Positions 39,380-53,049 of a stretch of DNA of 64,000 nt are shown here, one piece after another. A program made the translations under genes and the position numbers. Location of the stretch: positions 14,828,710 to 14,892,709 of the forward strand of contig NC_052672.1 of the NCBI RefSeq assembly GCF_016802725.1, in the 5' to 3' direction. Numbering within the stretch: the first letter of the stretch is position 1; every line of letters begins with the position of its first letter. Below the pieces are notes generated by a model that saw nothing but the letters and a program-made list of their open reading frames with translations, did not search any database and had not been told where the DNA came from. The stretch is from Solenopsis invicta. Its lineage: Eukaryota > Arthropoda > Insecta > Hymenoptera > Formicidae.

Positions 39380-40861
39380 CGTCCTAGAAAAAAAAGTTAC
39401 AACGCTGCGTTGTGTTTGGCTAAATTTGTAAATATTTCAGTAAAGTGTTCTTCTCATGTACACTTTTTGGGGTCTTTTTTTACACAATGCGTACTGTGCA
39501 AAAAAATAGTGTAAAAATTAATTTACAAACAAAAACATAAACTTGTGTTAAAGTAACGCAAACTATGTACAAAAAGCATTTAAAATATGAAAATTTACAG
39601 CATTCACTGAAAACATTTTATTTAATAAAAGAAATAAAAGAAATAATAATGTGTTGAAAAAAATAAAAAGAAATTCTTTTTAATCAATATTCATCGTTGT
39701 TAAAAAAAACATTCAATTGTCAATCGTGCAAAAAGAGACCCAAATGTATTTCTATAAATTACACGATATTTTAAAAATAGAATATAAGATAAAAAGCAAT
39801 TTTTATCCTTTTGCTGAAAACTATTTACTGTGGAGAAGCGCTGACGAGAATGAGATGAATACGCAGAATGACATTCACCAAGTTTACAGATCTTAAAACG
39901 CATGAGCAATAATTTCTCTTTTCGGCTAAGGGAGGCTTCTTCAATCACGATCGCCGTCGACGATCTTGAACGTGTAGAACTCGTTGTAAATAAATCTCAG
40001 GAAACGAGGGCGAGAGCGAAAGAGCGTGGGAGCAAAAGGTGAAAGTACGAGTGAAAGAATGCACCTTAATTATCGCGTTGTATTAGGATTGCGTTTAAAA
40101 ATTTATCTCGTTACGTGCGAAGTAATTGGATCGTTCATTCTGACTGCCGGAGAAAGGAAACGTCGAAGGAACACGTCGTAAAATCGACGATTTACGGAGC
40201 GGTCGGTGAAAAGGACGAAAGCCAAGAGAGGGAAGCGGCGTAATGAGAAACAAGGGCTCTCTCCTAGTTACTTGCTCATTGAAATAATATTCTAAATAAC
40301 GTTCGCTTAAGGGAACGAAAGTCTAGATGCGCATCACTATAACGCAGACTAATTCTACGTACAAATATAAGTAAGACGGCGTACATCCGCCGGCAATCGT
40401 GCACGCCTCCAATTGTTCGTAATTTAACAGAGATATTTAGTTTTTAACGAGAGATTAAAAATGACATTGATTTCTACATGGCGCGACATAAGCAAATTAG
40501 GTGGATGGATATCGATCCGCGTCAATCAACGAATGCGAGACACCGATATACTCGCATACTTACGAATGACGATCCTCGCAACAGCGAGAGCGAGCGTGTG
40601 CTTGCGATTATCCGCGCTCGTACGTTCTACTGATTAAAGAGACATCGCGGTATCCACAAATGGAACATCCGATCGCTGCGATTCGTCGAAAGAAACAATT
40701 TCAAAATCGCTGATCTCGAAAATTTACGAAGAAAAGCGTCGAACGTGATACCTTTTGTCGCGAACAGAACTCGATCGGTTGCGTTCACCGAATGCATTTC
40801 GGTCGACTGAGGATCAAGTCAGCAATTCGGCGGAATCTCAGCGATTCGCTTCGTGCAATCG
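39380..40861. other. Intergenic sequence without recognised features
   Basis: AT-rich to about 39930, then a CpG-richer stretch (39930-40860) with no coding signal that I recognise on either strand. Confidence 0.5.
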
Positions 40862-40863
40862 TA

Positions 40864-41957
40864 AGGTAAATGTTCCAACAATCGGGCATGTACTGATATA
40901 AAACCAAAATTGTTGAATTTTTGATAGGCTAAACAATATTAAATAATTTAATTACATAACTAAAATGTGAAATATAAAATGTTATTATCAACATACAAAA
41001 ATATATAAAAGATTTTAAAATTATTCCGAAAATAACAAAAAACTTGTAAAATATTTGAACGGATCAATATCCGGACAATCTAAGATGCTTGTCTTTAATG
41101 TCTTAAATATTTTTATTTGTCTTTGTATCTATTTCTTTTTTTGTATTTATAAAATAAAAACAAAAAAAATTTTAAGCTCATCAAAATAGAAACACTAACT
41201 TAGTTCCGTAACACAAATTTACCACTATTCTAACATTAATTTTTATAATATTTAAACAACTTACATTTAGAAAAATATTCTCCTGTTAAGAAAAATGATT
41301 AAAATTGCTCAATTTTTAATTTTCTTCTTTCAAGTAACGGTTATCTTTGCAAAAAATATTTTCATAACAACAATTTTAAAACACACTTATCATTTATTTG
41401 AAACAAGTCACATTTAGTCAAAATATACTTCTGTGTACGCATTATCTGTTTTAAATATTTTATAAGTTCATATATACGTAAATCTATCATGTTCACAAGT
41501 ATCAAATTTATTCGAAATATATTCTGAATCGTAATAATTTATTACTTCAACCAAGAATACTTTGTATTAAAACAAAAATTAAATTTGCTTATTAGTCTAA
41601 TTATTTGGTTACTTTCTTTACGTTGGATACAATTTTATACTCTTCAAAAAAGTATAAATTCCTTTTTTCAATATATAATAGTAAATTTTTCTAAAATTTG
41701 TATTGAATATATTTTAAGATAATTATCAAAAAAACATTTATTTTTTTAAAGACCAACGGTGCAAGAAGAAAAGTAAATTGAATAAACACTTTTCTTAACA
41801 ATATTATAGAATTTATATTTTTCTGTGTACCTTATAAATATCTTTGAGTACGTAAAGATTATAATTAAATTTTAAAAACTTTTAAAATTAATAATAAATT
41901 TCGGCGTAATAGAGTGTCCAGATATAAGAACACGTTCGGCCACTGGAACATTTACCT
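40864..41957. mobile_element. 1.1-kb TA-flanked element with AGGTAAATGTTCCA ends
   Basis: The left end AGGTAAATGTTCCA (40864-40877) is the exact reverse complement of TGGAACATTTACCT (41944-41957), with TA on both outer sides (40862-40863, 41958-41959). Imperfect complementarity continues inward for about 20 nt (ATCGGGCATGT against GCCGAACGTGT). The 1094-bp interior is very AT-rich and holds no open frame of 60 codons. The TA duplication and inverted repeats suggest a nonautonomous or badly decayed Tc1/mariner-like transposon; the superfamily is inference. Confidence 0.7.
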
Positions 41958-41959
41958 TA

Positions 41960-43463
41960 ACTCACGAAACCGGAAAGCATTGAGTCAGCGCGATTGAAAA
42001 CGCATTCGGAGTGATACTCGTCAAGCAGAATCTAATCCTTATCCTGACGCCGTTGGTAGTCAATAGACTTTATTTACAGAGTAAAGAGAGTGCCGCACTA
42101 CGCTCGCGAGATGTCACAGTCTTCCCTCGCGCAACTTGTAAATTTGCATGCGACAAAAATTTCTTTCCGCACGAGAGCGCCACTGCTCAGCGTCCTCTCG
42201 TCTGGGATAAGGATTAACGTGCGACGAGTGTACGTAAGATCAAAGTATGGTCGCGAGGAGGGTGTCGTGCGCGAGATCGATATGCCGGCGCGGGATCATC
42301 GCCAGCGCGCGACACGACATACTATGTAAAGTTTTTATTGCGTGAGTAAAGCATTGTGTTACCGATCAGAAAGTATATGTACGTACCTTGTAAAACACAA
42401 GTCTCGTCCTTCTCTTCTCTTTCGATTAGAGGGGGGGGGGTGTACCTCGATCCGGCAGGCTCCAACTCCGAGCGCGTACAGTTCTAGAAAGTCAAAATCA
42501 TCACAACACTCGCGAGTAAACGAAATCACCGACACTGCGCGAAAACCATGCGAATCGCGGGACGATACACCGAGAACGCGAATCAGAAAAATCCGGGATC
42601 GGAATCAACAACCGGCGCGAGTGGCGCGAAGCCGGGAGAAGTTCGCGGCGCGAGAGAGAAGAAAGGTGATCGCGCTGATCAACACATTCCCCCAATCGAT
42701 TTCGTCACCGAATCGTCGATCCGCCGTCTCGTTATCGATCGCCCGATATAACAAACGATTGTACGACGCGTTTTATCGTCTAATTACCACAAATCGCACG
42801 TTTCCAACGAAGAGACGAGCGGTCCCGGCGCCGAATTCAATCCGCGGTTGACGAGTACTGAACTGGCTGCAGTTCATCGGGGTTCTCGCCAGGTGACTAC
42901 AGATGGCGCCACCAATCAGGTAAGTGCGATATCTTACTTTAGCGAGGTAACAGTAAAACGCCGGAGTGTGTCGCTGCATTACCGGCGAAGGATGCGACAA
43001 CGTTCGATTGTCAGTAAAGCCGCGATCCGATTCGCGCCTAAACTTCTATTGGCTTCATACTATTCTTATTTGTCTAATGAATAATAAAAGATAGAGTGAT
43101 GCTAATAGTGCTTTAAACGTGAATCGGACCGAACCACGGTCTAATTGCTCAGTAATCAGTTCGGTTATCAGGTTTACCTCGAATTTGAGATTCGAACAGA
43201 AGTTATGTATAACCTCCTTGGATTCGAGTCACGGCCAGCAAGAATATGCGTATCGAAGCAGTAAAAATGCACGAAGGAGATCCAGGTGGGTTTATTTCTT
43301 CTTATCAAAGCCGTTCCATCTGAAATAAAAGCGTGCAGATGGAAAAAATAATGACATGCTCGAGTTATCGGCTACAAGCCCACTTCGGACGACAACACGA
43401 CTATAAATTGTAAATTCAGTTCTTTATATTTACGTTTATAACATGACATGCTATTCAATGCAG
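41960..43463 (+). other. CpG-rich patch ending in a consensus splice donor
   Basis: From about 42090 to 42920 the sequence is CpG-rich on an otherwise AT-rich background, with long open frames on both strands that match nothing I know. It ends CACCAATCAG|GTAAGTG (exon side ends 42919), a full donor consensus on the + strand. A 10-nt G run lies at 42431-42440. It could be the promoter and first exon of an unrecognised + strand transcript. No downstream exon is identifiable. Confidence 0.35.
42898..42912 (+). promoter_or_regulatory. CTCF-like motif, TACAGATGGCGCCAC
   Basis: The AGATGGCGC core matches the insect CTCF consensus as I remember it (AGRKGGCGC). It sits in a CpG-rich patch between two convergent genes, which is a plausible insulator position. 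The same ATG could alternatively be a start codon (MAPPI then the donor at 42919). Confidence 0.35.
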
Positions 43464-43745
43464 AAAATATTTATAGAGTGCGATATAAGCACACGTGAAA
43501 AGTTTCATATTAAAATAGGTAGATATATCGAAATATAATAAGATAAAATTATAATTATTAACAAAATTAATAATTATAATTAATAAAATTCTATTTTTTG
43601 GAATTTTGCATTAAATCGTAAAGTTATACAAAAAATATTTATGGAATGCGATAAAGCTCACATAAAAATTTCATATTGCAATAAGCAAATACATTGAAAT
43701 AAATATATTTAAATAACAAATTATAAAATTATATTATTATTATTA
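43464..43745. repeat. Diverged direct repeat, two AT-rich copies
   Basis: The block starting AAAATATTTATAGAGTGCGAT at 43464 is repeated at 43632 as AAAATATTTATGGAATGCGAT. Both continue with similar order (AAGC..CACA, TTTCATATT, AATA, ATTGAAATA). Each copy is about 100 nt. The origin is unknown. Confidence 0.6.
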
Positions 43746-46700
43746 TTGTTATTGACTGAATTGACAATGAGACATTGATCACACTGATAAAATCTGTAGT
43801 TAGGACGCAAGGAAATTAAGGATATATTACAACCATTTTTTCAAATGTGTTAATATTTATCTTATATTTATAAATAAACTATATACGTATGAAAGTCGTG
43901 TTTGTAACATTATACTTTTATTAAACAATACATCTTATAACTTATTTACTTTATTTGTTATTATTTTGTCATTGTTATATTATTAAAAGTTTAATAAAAA
44001 TCTGAATTTTTACATGTAAGTACTTTAAATATTCAAGATAATTTATGCAAAATTTTATTATGATTCTGAGCTTGTTCTGAAAATAAATAATTAAATTTTG
44101 TTTATTTACAGAACAAATTTCAATATCGCAATGGAACTTTACATAAGTCGTCTTGAATATTTAAGCACTTATACAGAAAAAAAATTCAGATTTTATTTTT
44201 TAATTATACATACATTGTACATAACATTAATACATTTTCATTGGAGCACATTTCTATTTCTTATTAAAATAATTTTCCACCCAGATAAAAAATTAAATGC
44301 CAAATTTTACTTTCAAATGCAGTATAAAACAATCTGTAATTTTTTTTCATAATTTTGAAAAATAGGTGTAATACATCCTTACGGCAACTACGACAAAAAA
44401 ACTACAATCTAAAAATAAAATTAACTAGGAATTATGACTAATAAGAAATTAAGAAACCTACGAAATTTTGTAAAATTAATGATACCTGTCCAAGAGTTTC
44501 TATCAAAAGATTTCATCGATTTATCACGTTTACGTAACTACAGCGTCGTTGCGTCAAACGTTCCCCAGCATTAAGAAATAGAAAGAGAGAGAAACGCACT
44601 TTTATTACAACATTATAAAATTTACATTTACACAGTCCGCGGTAACGTGTCCACAAAATCAGAATGCCGTCTCGACGTGGCTGCGGCGCTACGTCGACCC
44701 TCACACGAAAAGTACATCAATGCGAAATACATTCAGTAGAAAATAAATACATCTATATATAGTCCGGTACAACTTGCGTCGATTTACGATTCTGCTACGG
44801 CCAGAGGGACAGGTGTTAACGTTCGCGGATTGTTCTACGTGTTCGTTCTACAAACTAGCCTCACGCTACTCTACCAGTTAACACAACACATCGACCTGAC
44901 TTCTACTTTGCTACTCTCGTGTTAATCGAGTCTGAACAGTTGGTTATCAATTGGTTAGACAATGCCGTTACGTTTGCAAGTCTTGTTACGAGACATTATG
45001 GACACTTATCACGACACGACATCGATAAATGGGCTTTTGACAGCCCGTTTTTACGTTACATTGGATTAATATTACGACTCTTGCGCGAATAAACGTGACC
45101 CGGATATACAAAGACATCTTTTTCTCTCCAACTCGAACGCGTTTGACGTTTTTCTCGTTCGAGTTTATTTTGATCGCGACAACTACATTTGTTGAAAAAG
45201 GCGAATAATCTACAATACGTAAGTCCATGACTAATGATTATTGTGAGTTCGTGGTCCTCAGAGTTTCAAATACATGCTTCTCGATGATTTCGTACAACGA
45301 TCATTGATAGCACGCTTTTAAATTTGTGCATCGAGAAACAACGTATGGCACACTCGATGGTGTGCTCATAAATGATGTTGCAATTTGCTTCACGTAGTAC
45401 AAATCTACGTAATTACATCGCGATTTGCGTATGTAGAAAGGTTACAATTGTCTCGGTATAGGCAACGAAGACTGAAACAGTAACGTGAATGAAGAAAGAG
45501 CCACGGCGAGAGTCGCGTGTCCTATAAAAAGTTCGTTCCAACGAATTTATAGAAAAACGTCAGAATATGTAATTCAAACATCAAAATAAGCCACAGAATT
45601 CTGTACAATTTATGAAACATATCGACAATTCAATCAGCAGTTACATTTCGATATAAATAATTTTTACGTAAAAGTATGGGGAGATTTGAATCTCAATCGA
45701 TGCCTAAAGTGTGATAGAAACAATATCCTGACGTAGCAAGAGAAAAGTTGTATTATCTAATCATATCCCTCTTGTTCTCGATCATCTATTGGTGCATCTA
45801 TCAACCTATTGTATATTAATGCAGCCACTCAAGCTTATTTCAATGCATTTGAATTCCTTTGAATGATGCCCCGCACGTTAGAACCTGACGCTGTCGAAAC
45901 ACGTATACCCACCACGATCATATCCCAAGGGTATAATCATAGCGAGTGCGTGTTCGGACGATAACTGGTTCTAACGAATTCGCACGAAAACGTCAGTATT
46001 AATGAAATGCGTCCCGATGATTACAGTACAGGTCCTAATCACACGGCGCGCTCGCTATAATCGCCTCCACTTACTTCGATATATATGATTATTTCCGACG
46101 CTCGGTACAAATTTGTTAGAATGAGGCTCCGTCGGGACACGCATCCCACCATGACGAGAATTCGCTCCGACGAGTTCGTACGAAACCCGTCAGAATTAAT
46201 CGCATCCTTGGGTGAGGTTGAGACAGTCGGAAGAATTGCGAAACGACACAGTTCGCTTCGCACGACGATACGACTGTCTACACGCGATTACCGCCAGGAG
46301 AGCGCACCGGGAATGTTTCGTCTCCCTATTATTTAAGACATCTATCTCTGCTGGTCATCTAACACGATCTACTACGTCTACCGCTACGGTCTAATGCACG
46401 CTAGAGCCAGATACGCAAATGAGAACGAATGAGCACGAACGAGTCTGACCTGCTCTTAATTCGATAAGTCAAGGACATAAAAAAGCGTATGCGTCTTGAA
46501 CGTTCCTTCTGCGCTGTAATTAGCAGCATTTGTCGATTGCCCTTATTATCGTTAACGACAACGGAAAGAGAGTGGATTGATACGTATCTCACAATTACTC
46601 CAAGTATATAAAACTTATAATCGCGAACATTTTTTTTTTGTTCGATAATTAAAAGATACAGGTAAATGTTGCTAACGTAACTAGAAAATATCGATCGAGG

Positions 46701-49700
46701 ACTCATTCGTTATGCAGAGAATAAAATCACAGTTACGCGCGACTAACTATATCGATCGCAAACTAATCGCGCTCTCTCAATCGCGGATAAATAAATAATT
46801 TATTGTTTTCAATCGACGAAACAATCGTCTACTTTTGTAATGAAACAACGTGTTTCTTTTACAAACCGTGCGCTGTTTTATACGCTTACAGTCGTCGCCC
46901 AAAAAGAATTCTACATTATTATTATATAATTGATATACAATATTAAATCATTATTATTTAATATAAATTATGCAGTACATAACGAAGAATACGCTGTATC
47001 TTTTTTTTTTCGTAAAAAAATCTATTTCGTGGACGGACACTGCATAAGCTACGATATTTAACGCGTCAAAGATATAGCGCAAAAATATGCAGCATGAAAT
47101 GCATGAAAAAGAAATCTCCAGAGCTCGCTTAAAGTGAAAAAAAAAATTTACTTCCAGTTGGGGAAACTTTCTAAGATAACTATAGTAATCGCGCGAGATT
47201 GTATGTCGAGAAAGCATGCAGTGCCTGTCGATCTTTCCCATCCACCCATTCGTATTCGACATTCATCGTCGATATTCTCTCATATGCATATCAATAGACA
47301 CGTTCGCAAACGCACAGCTACGCACAGCTACGCACAGCCTCACACGCGCACCCGTATACACGTACATACACATACGGACGTACATTCGTAAATACAATAC
47401 ACCGGTATAGATAGGACATTTATTTAACTTAGATGCTTGCTTGCAAGTTAACGCTAAGGCAAGTACGCGAAACAGACAAAGCCAAGTCATTTAACTACGA
47501 ATTCTCCCTATCTCTCAAACTTGCAAATTTGTTTACGCCGATGGGAATTCTCTATTCGAACGCACATAAAGTTTCGCGACCACGAGGTAATGCGCGAAAT
47601 CTCCGAATGCGCTTCTAATTCCGAACGTCCCGGGAATGAACGAAGCGGAACGATACAAAAGTAGTTGGGAAAGGTAGTCCATGAGAAGCTAAATTCCTGG
47701 TCCCATTTCTCAAGCATTATCGCCAGCGGCACTTGCTACGCCTGCCCGCGCGTTTCCGAAAACCCGGTTTCGGCGACGGAACTTTTGATAAAATCTCTTC
47801 CGCATTTCTCCTCTCGCATATTTGATCAATGCGCGGCCACTTACCGGATGTTTTATCAAAGTTCTCGTCGTGAAAGACGCTTAAATTTCAATTTCAAATT
47901 TTGCACACAACGTCCGCGAGGATCGGTAGTCAAACTTAGCACACTTTGTAAGGCGATTATCATCGCTTAGAATATCAAACTGTTTTCACCGTATTTGACA
48001 AGACGTTGCTTTTTATCTACGTTTAATTTCGTCTACGAGGATATATCGCGCGAGTATTATCCTGGATAATCGAGATGACTGATCTAAGCCGGATAAAATG
48101 TGCAAAATTTGATGATTTGATATAATGTACGCTCATACCGTACTACCCGAACAATCAGACCTAAAAGTGTCATCACAGATTGACAGAAGGCGTGTAAAAT
48201 ACATTATAGACACAGTCATAAGAGATACGCCACTGCAGTAATTATCAATTAAATACAGTCATAAGACGAGTTACGGTAAATATACATATATGCGCAAGCT
48301 TATTTGTAAATATAAATCTCGAAACGCAAGTGGCGGAACCAGAGCAGAATTTTATGCGAGGAAAGACGAGATATTTGATTTTGTCGGGACGCGTAAAGCT
48401 CATCTCTGCCCTTTAACTAATTAAAATTTTTAACTAATTGAAATTATTTTCAAGCCCCTTTAATTTTTCCATATTTTGCAAAAAAAAAAGATTATGTTTG
48501 TATATATAATTTTACTTCTTATACAAATTATACCTGGATCCGCCAATACAAAATGTCTATACGATCGCAAAAATGATACGTAATAGTACTACATACATTA
48601 TATTTTTTTTATTTGAAAGTTTGTGTAGTGCGGTTGATATAAAAAATACTTTTGTCCGTTATAACGTTACTATTATACTTCGATCAGCAAAATTTTTAAC
48701 TGGATTGTCATATACATTAAAATTAAAAAATAATATTGTCTGCATTGGGAACAAATACGTAAATCAATTTTTCGTATTTGCACGTTACCAGATTAAAATA
48801 TATAGAATTACAATATTAATACGCTAAAATTAAAATTTTTTAATTAGAAATTCTATCGTAATTCTCTTTCGTCTCTATTTATTGTTTTTTTAAAACAATC
48901 ACGATAGAATCGTATAAAAATGTTGTTTTTTTATTTGCAAACAGTAACGAAAATTCCAGTATAAGTACTAAATGATTAAGTTGGATTTAAATCTAATTTA
49001 GTAGTGATATTGTAAATTTAGAAATTGATATCATGTATATAAAAATGTATTGTTTCAATCACACATCGTTAGATAAAAAAACATTGCTAATTAATATGTA
49101 TATTTTATTTTCTCCACTTTCAAAAATGTATAATAAAAATCTGTTTAAGTGTGTTGAAGTGACCGATAAAAATGATTATTGCAATAAAAAAGTCGAGTAA
49201 AGGAGTAACTCACCGGATAGGACTATAACAGTCGCAATAGAGAAATATCCTTTCTCGAAGAAATATCGTTGAACCTAAAGTCCACGCAAAGTCCATAAAT
49301 TTCGAAATAACATTGTTCTATGTCACGCGAGGCACCTTCTTCTATTTTTATATCTTCTCCTCCGATATGCGAATAAAAAGATTTGACGCTTATACTCGTA
49401 ATGCGATCATCGTTATTGTTTGTCAGTCATAAATATATGGCCCTATTACATGTCTAGGTCGAAGCATCGATCATGTAACAGCGCGTTATCAATTCAATAC
49501 GTGTTCAGAGTGTAATCGTGTTAGATTCTTTCTAGCTACATATACTTGACTATTCTCTTATATACGCGAAGTGAGACTGTCATTTATACAATATATTCGA
49601 TTACGTTCCTCAATACAGTTACATATCCTAAACTGTACTTTGAGAAGGTCACATAATTATGAAGGATATAGATACGTGTTTCTTTTTTTTTTTTATAATA

Positions 49701-52700
49701 CATTTTTATAATACGCGTGTTGGCTTGCGTCAGTTCAAATGTTGAATTCAATGATATGGAATTATAAGTGGAAAGCATTGCAGTTTCAATATGTTTTAAT
49801 ACATCCACTTTACACAAATACACGCGCGATAACGCATCTTATCGTTAATTATTAAGATACATATGTACAAACAGAATAAATGTTTAGATGTAAAGCAGGA
49901 TAGATATGTGCTCGAATTATATACGATTAACAGTAATCAAAAAGCCGCGATCGTGGAATGTACAAAAGATTTAATAAATTTGCTACTGTGCAATCTGCAA
50001 ACGAGATTTTAAGATGCAGCGAATATTTTCAGCCTCACGAATCTGATAAAATATTACCAACAAGTAACAAAATTTGAAATTACATAAAATATTATTTTTA
50101 TTTGGAGAAATAAAAAATAATAAAAAAATAATACCGCAACAATATCTTATATTTATATGATTTTACAAAAAAATAAAAATATGTGCAAAATTCGTTTCCA
50201 TGTATATTTGATAGAAATCATTAAAAATAAAATTAAATTATTTCATGTGTCATATGCTGTTAAACAATTAGTTAACAAAAGTTGATTGATTTTTCAACAG
50301 AATAACACACGCATATTTAGACTTGCAATAACTTTGTTGTTTGAAATAAAATTGTGCGTAAACGTAAAGTTTAAAATATCAGAATATTAAAAGGTGAAAT
50401 TCAAAGAATGTTGACGATTATTTAGGCACGTCATTCAAGAACGCTGGAACGGATTACGAAAAGAAGCTCTTTCTGGAATGTACCATCGCGAATCTGATAC
50501 TCGCGATCGCAGCTGTGCGGCTTGTGTGGACGGAGCAAGCGCATTCTCGCGAATAGAGCGAATGCCGGTGTCACTCGCGAGCGAGTGTCCTCCAATGAAA
50601 CGCTGCTAAATAAATCGCGATCCCTGAAAACAGTGTCCGTACCGAGAAAACGCGACGCAGCAAAGCGAACGCATCGCCGCGCGGCACGTAACGAATTACC
50701 CGGCCGGGGTGAAGAATGGCGTCGTTTTCCAGAATAATTGGCACGACAATATTCACCGACCGATTTTACACGAAATACACGGGAGAGCCTCGAGAGGCGA
50801 TCGACTCGCACACGAAGAGTGTTTTCGCGTTAATCCCGGCTCTTTCGTCGTAAATCGTCCGCGTTCTCCGCGTCAATATGATGCTGTTGGATATAAGTTC
50901 TTACACTCTTCGTTAATCCGAGTACGCGTGGATGCAGCTTAGTTATTTCCGCGTCGAGATGACAGGGGCAGTAATTAATGCACCGTGTGTAATTACTTAG
51001 TGTACTCGTTTTCTCATAGGGGATATTAGTACTTCGGCGGATAAGAGCAATTATTTGCAACCAGATATGTTTAAGGGGAAACGTACGTAATTAATGATCG
51101 AGATCAAATCACGTCTTATGCGATATGTAGATTTAAAATTAAATAGCTCAAAAGAGAGATGGCAGCGTTACGTGATTTTTGATTTTTGATTTTTAAAACA
51201 AACAGCGAGTCAATCTGAGTACAAGACGAGAAAGACGTTTGTTAAGCAGTTTGTGCGAGTGTACGTGGTTGTGTATATTAGTACAGCATTAGAGCGTCGA
51301 CATTCGTCGACTAGTTCTTTGTTTCCTCAGTGAAAAAATTTTATGCTCGCTCAATTTGTCTCCAAATTTATATCTCATAATGTTTAAAGTTTACAGTATT
51401 TTCGCCAATAGAGCAATACATTACGGTACTTGACTTTGATCCTTATTCGATCACCATCAAAAGAACCTTTCCCGCAAGAGACCGCGTTCCCGATTTACAT
51501 AATAAATGGCTAAAGAGACTCTTTTCTTGCCTTCTTAAGATCGATCCCGCTAAATTGTCGAACGTCGAGGCCGATAGACGCGAGCGGAGCACTGAAAGTT
51601 TTAACTGATATTATTGCCATCTTTATTATCGAATCGCCCTTATCTGATCCACTTGACTTCACCTCGTTACCGGAATGTTATTAACTTTAGGGGATGATGA
51701 GCGCCGCCAAGTGCCTCCTTAAACGTTATGGCATTTTCATCTACCGGCCGACTTACCGCGGCAGAGCCATAATTCGGGATGTGGTGTTCGCGACGTTACT
51801 CGCGTGTGTTCGTCGAGCTTAAATCTCACACATAGCGAACTTATAGTGCACCAGCGTAAATTACTCCCCTCCAGCGGGCACGTATATAACTTCGCGGCCG
51901 GCATCCTCCCTCTCGGAATGCCAGTAAGCCCCGTCGAGAAATTTAATCGAGATTGGGAAAACCTTATTTTCCCTCTCGCCCGCGTTTCACGTCTCGTCTT
52001 GCAGCCAGATAAAATGCTGTCGCGAGTGAGACACTCGTCCCTCCCTTGTTGCAAGATGGGATCTCGCAGAGAGAAACAGACTTCCCGCTTCTCGCCCGCC
52101 GAGAAATAGACGTTCCGCGATAAATGAGAAAGTGCACTGTCTAAAAAGAATGCGACGCATGATAATACCAGGAACTTGCTGCTGAATTTTATAATCAGAC
52201 GCGTTTATGTTCGCCTCGAGAAATTTCATCTGGGACGAAAACGCCTTGGAACTTTAGTCCCATTAATCGGAGTACGTGCCTTTCGATCCGTACATATATG
52301 TCACATCCACCAAAGTTTTGTGACAAAATCCTAAGTTATCATTTGGAGAATATTTCCACTGCAATGGACGGCAACCATTCGTATCAGCGTCCCAAAACAT
52401 TGGGCCATACATTATTATAAATTTCAACTGACTATATTTTACAATCAGGTCCAATAAGATGTAAAACTTCTGTACGGTTAAATAATTACAAATTATTATG
52501 TCACGTATATCATTAGTGCCAATTCTTTAGGTCCTCATTATTTTTTTTTTTACAAAATAAAATAATATCGTAGGAGCCGTTTTACATGTTAATGAAAAAT
52601 GAAAGCGTTTTTATATAAATTATTAACAAATCTATCCAGTGTTGTAAATATAGTCAGATGACAAAAAACGTACTACGTAAATATACATATATTTATGTGA

Positions 52701-53049
52701 TAATGTATATGCTTTCAATTATGTCGAAACTACCTTTGCTTAAAAGATCTCGTTCCTGGCATCCTTATAAAAACGAAAAGAACTGCACAATGCAAAATAG
52801 TTGAAACACAAATAGTTGAAGACGAGTCGTAAAAATTTGGGAAAAAATAAATAAACTCCTTGTAAGGCCATACCGGAGGCAATCCCCCGGTGCAACATCG
52901 TGCGTCAATGCAATGATTGCCCGATCTCGCAAAAACGAATTGCTCATTGCGTAATGAGCGTCTGGACAGACGAGGACATCTTTATCGGCGGCATCCCCTT
53001 GCTTTGTGCAGCCTGTACGTGCGTCGCATCGCATCGCATCGCGTCGCAT
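43746..53049. other. Intergenic sequence between convergent genes
   Basis: About 9.3 kb, mostly AT-rich, with no recognisable gene. A thrice-repeated motif lies at 45.53-46.20 kb (listed separately). CpG-rich patches at about 50430-50950 and 51600-52250 have open frames on both strands without known domains. The right end should include the 3' UTR of the minus-strand GPCR gene; I could not pick its polyadenylation site. Confidence 0.5.
45531..46200. repeat. Three dispersed copies of a 40-nt motif
   Basis: Copies start at 45531, 45968 and 46160. They share the frame GTTC-(2-5 nt)-AACGAATT-(C)GCACGAAAACGTCAG-ATTAAT with substitutions. Intervals are about 430 and 195 nt. They look like remnants of an old tandem or segmental duplication. 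Confidence 0.55.

Noticed and set aside
42342..42851. A 169-codon + strand open frame
   Set aside because: Arg/Ser-rich translation of a CpG-rich patch, not recognisable and overlapped on both strands. Only the donor and motif at its end seemed worth reporting.
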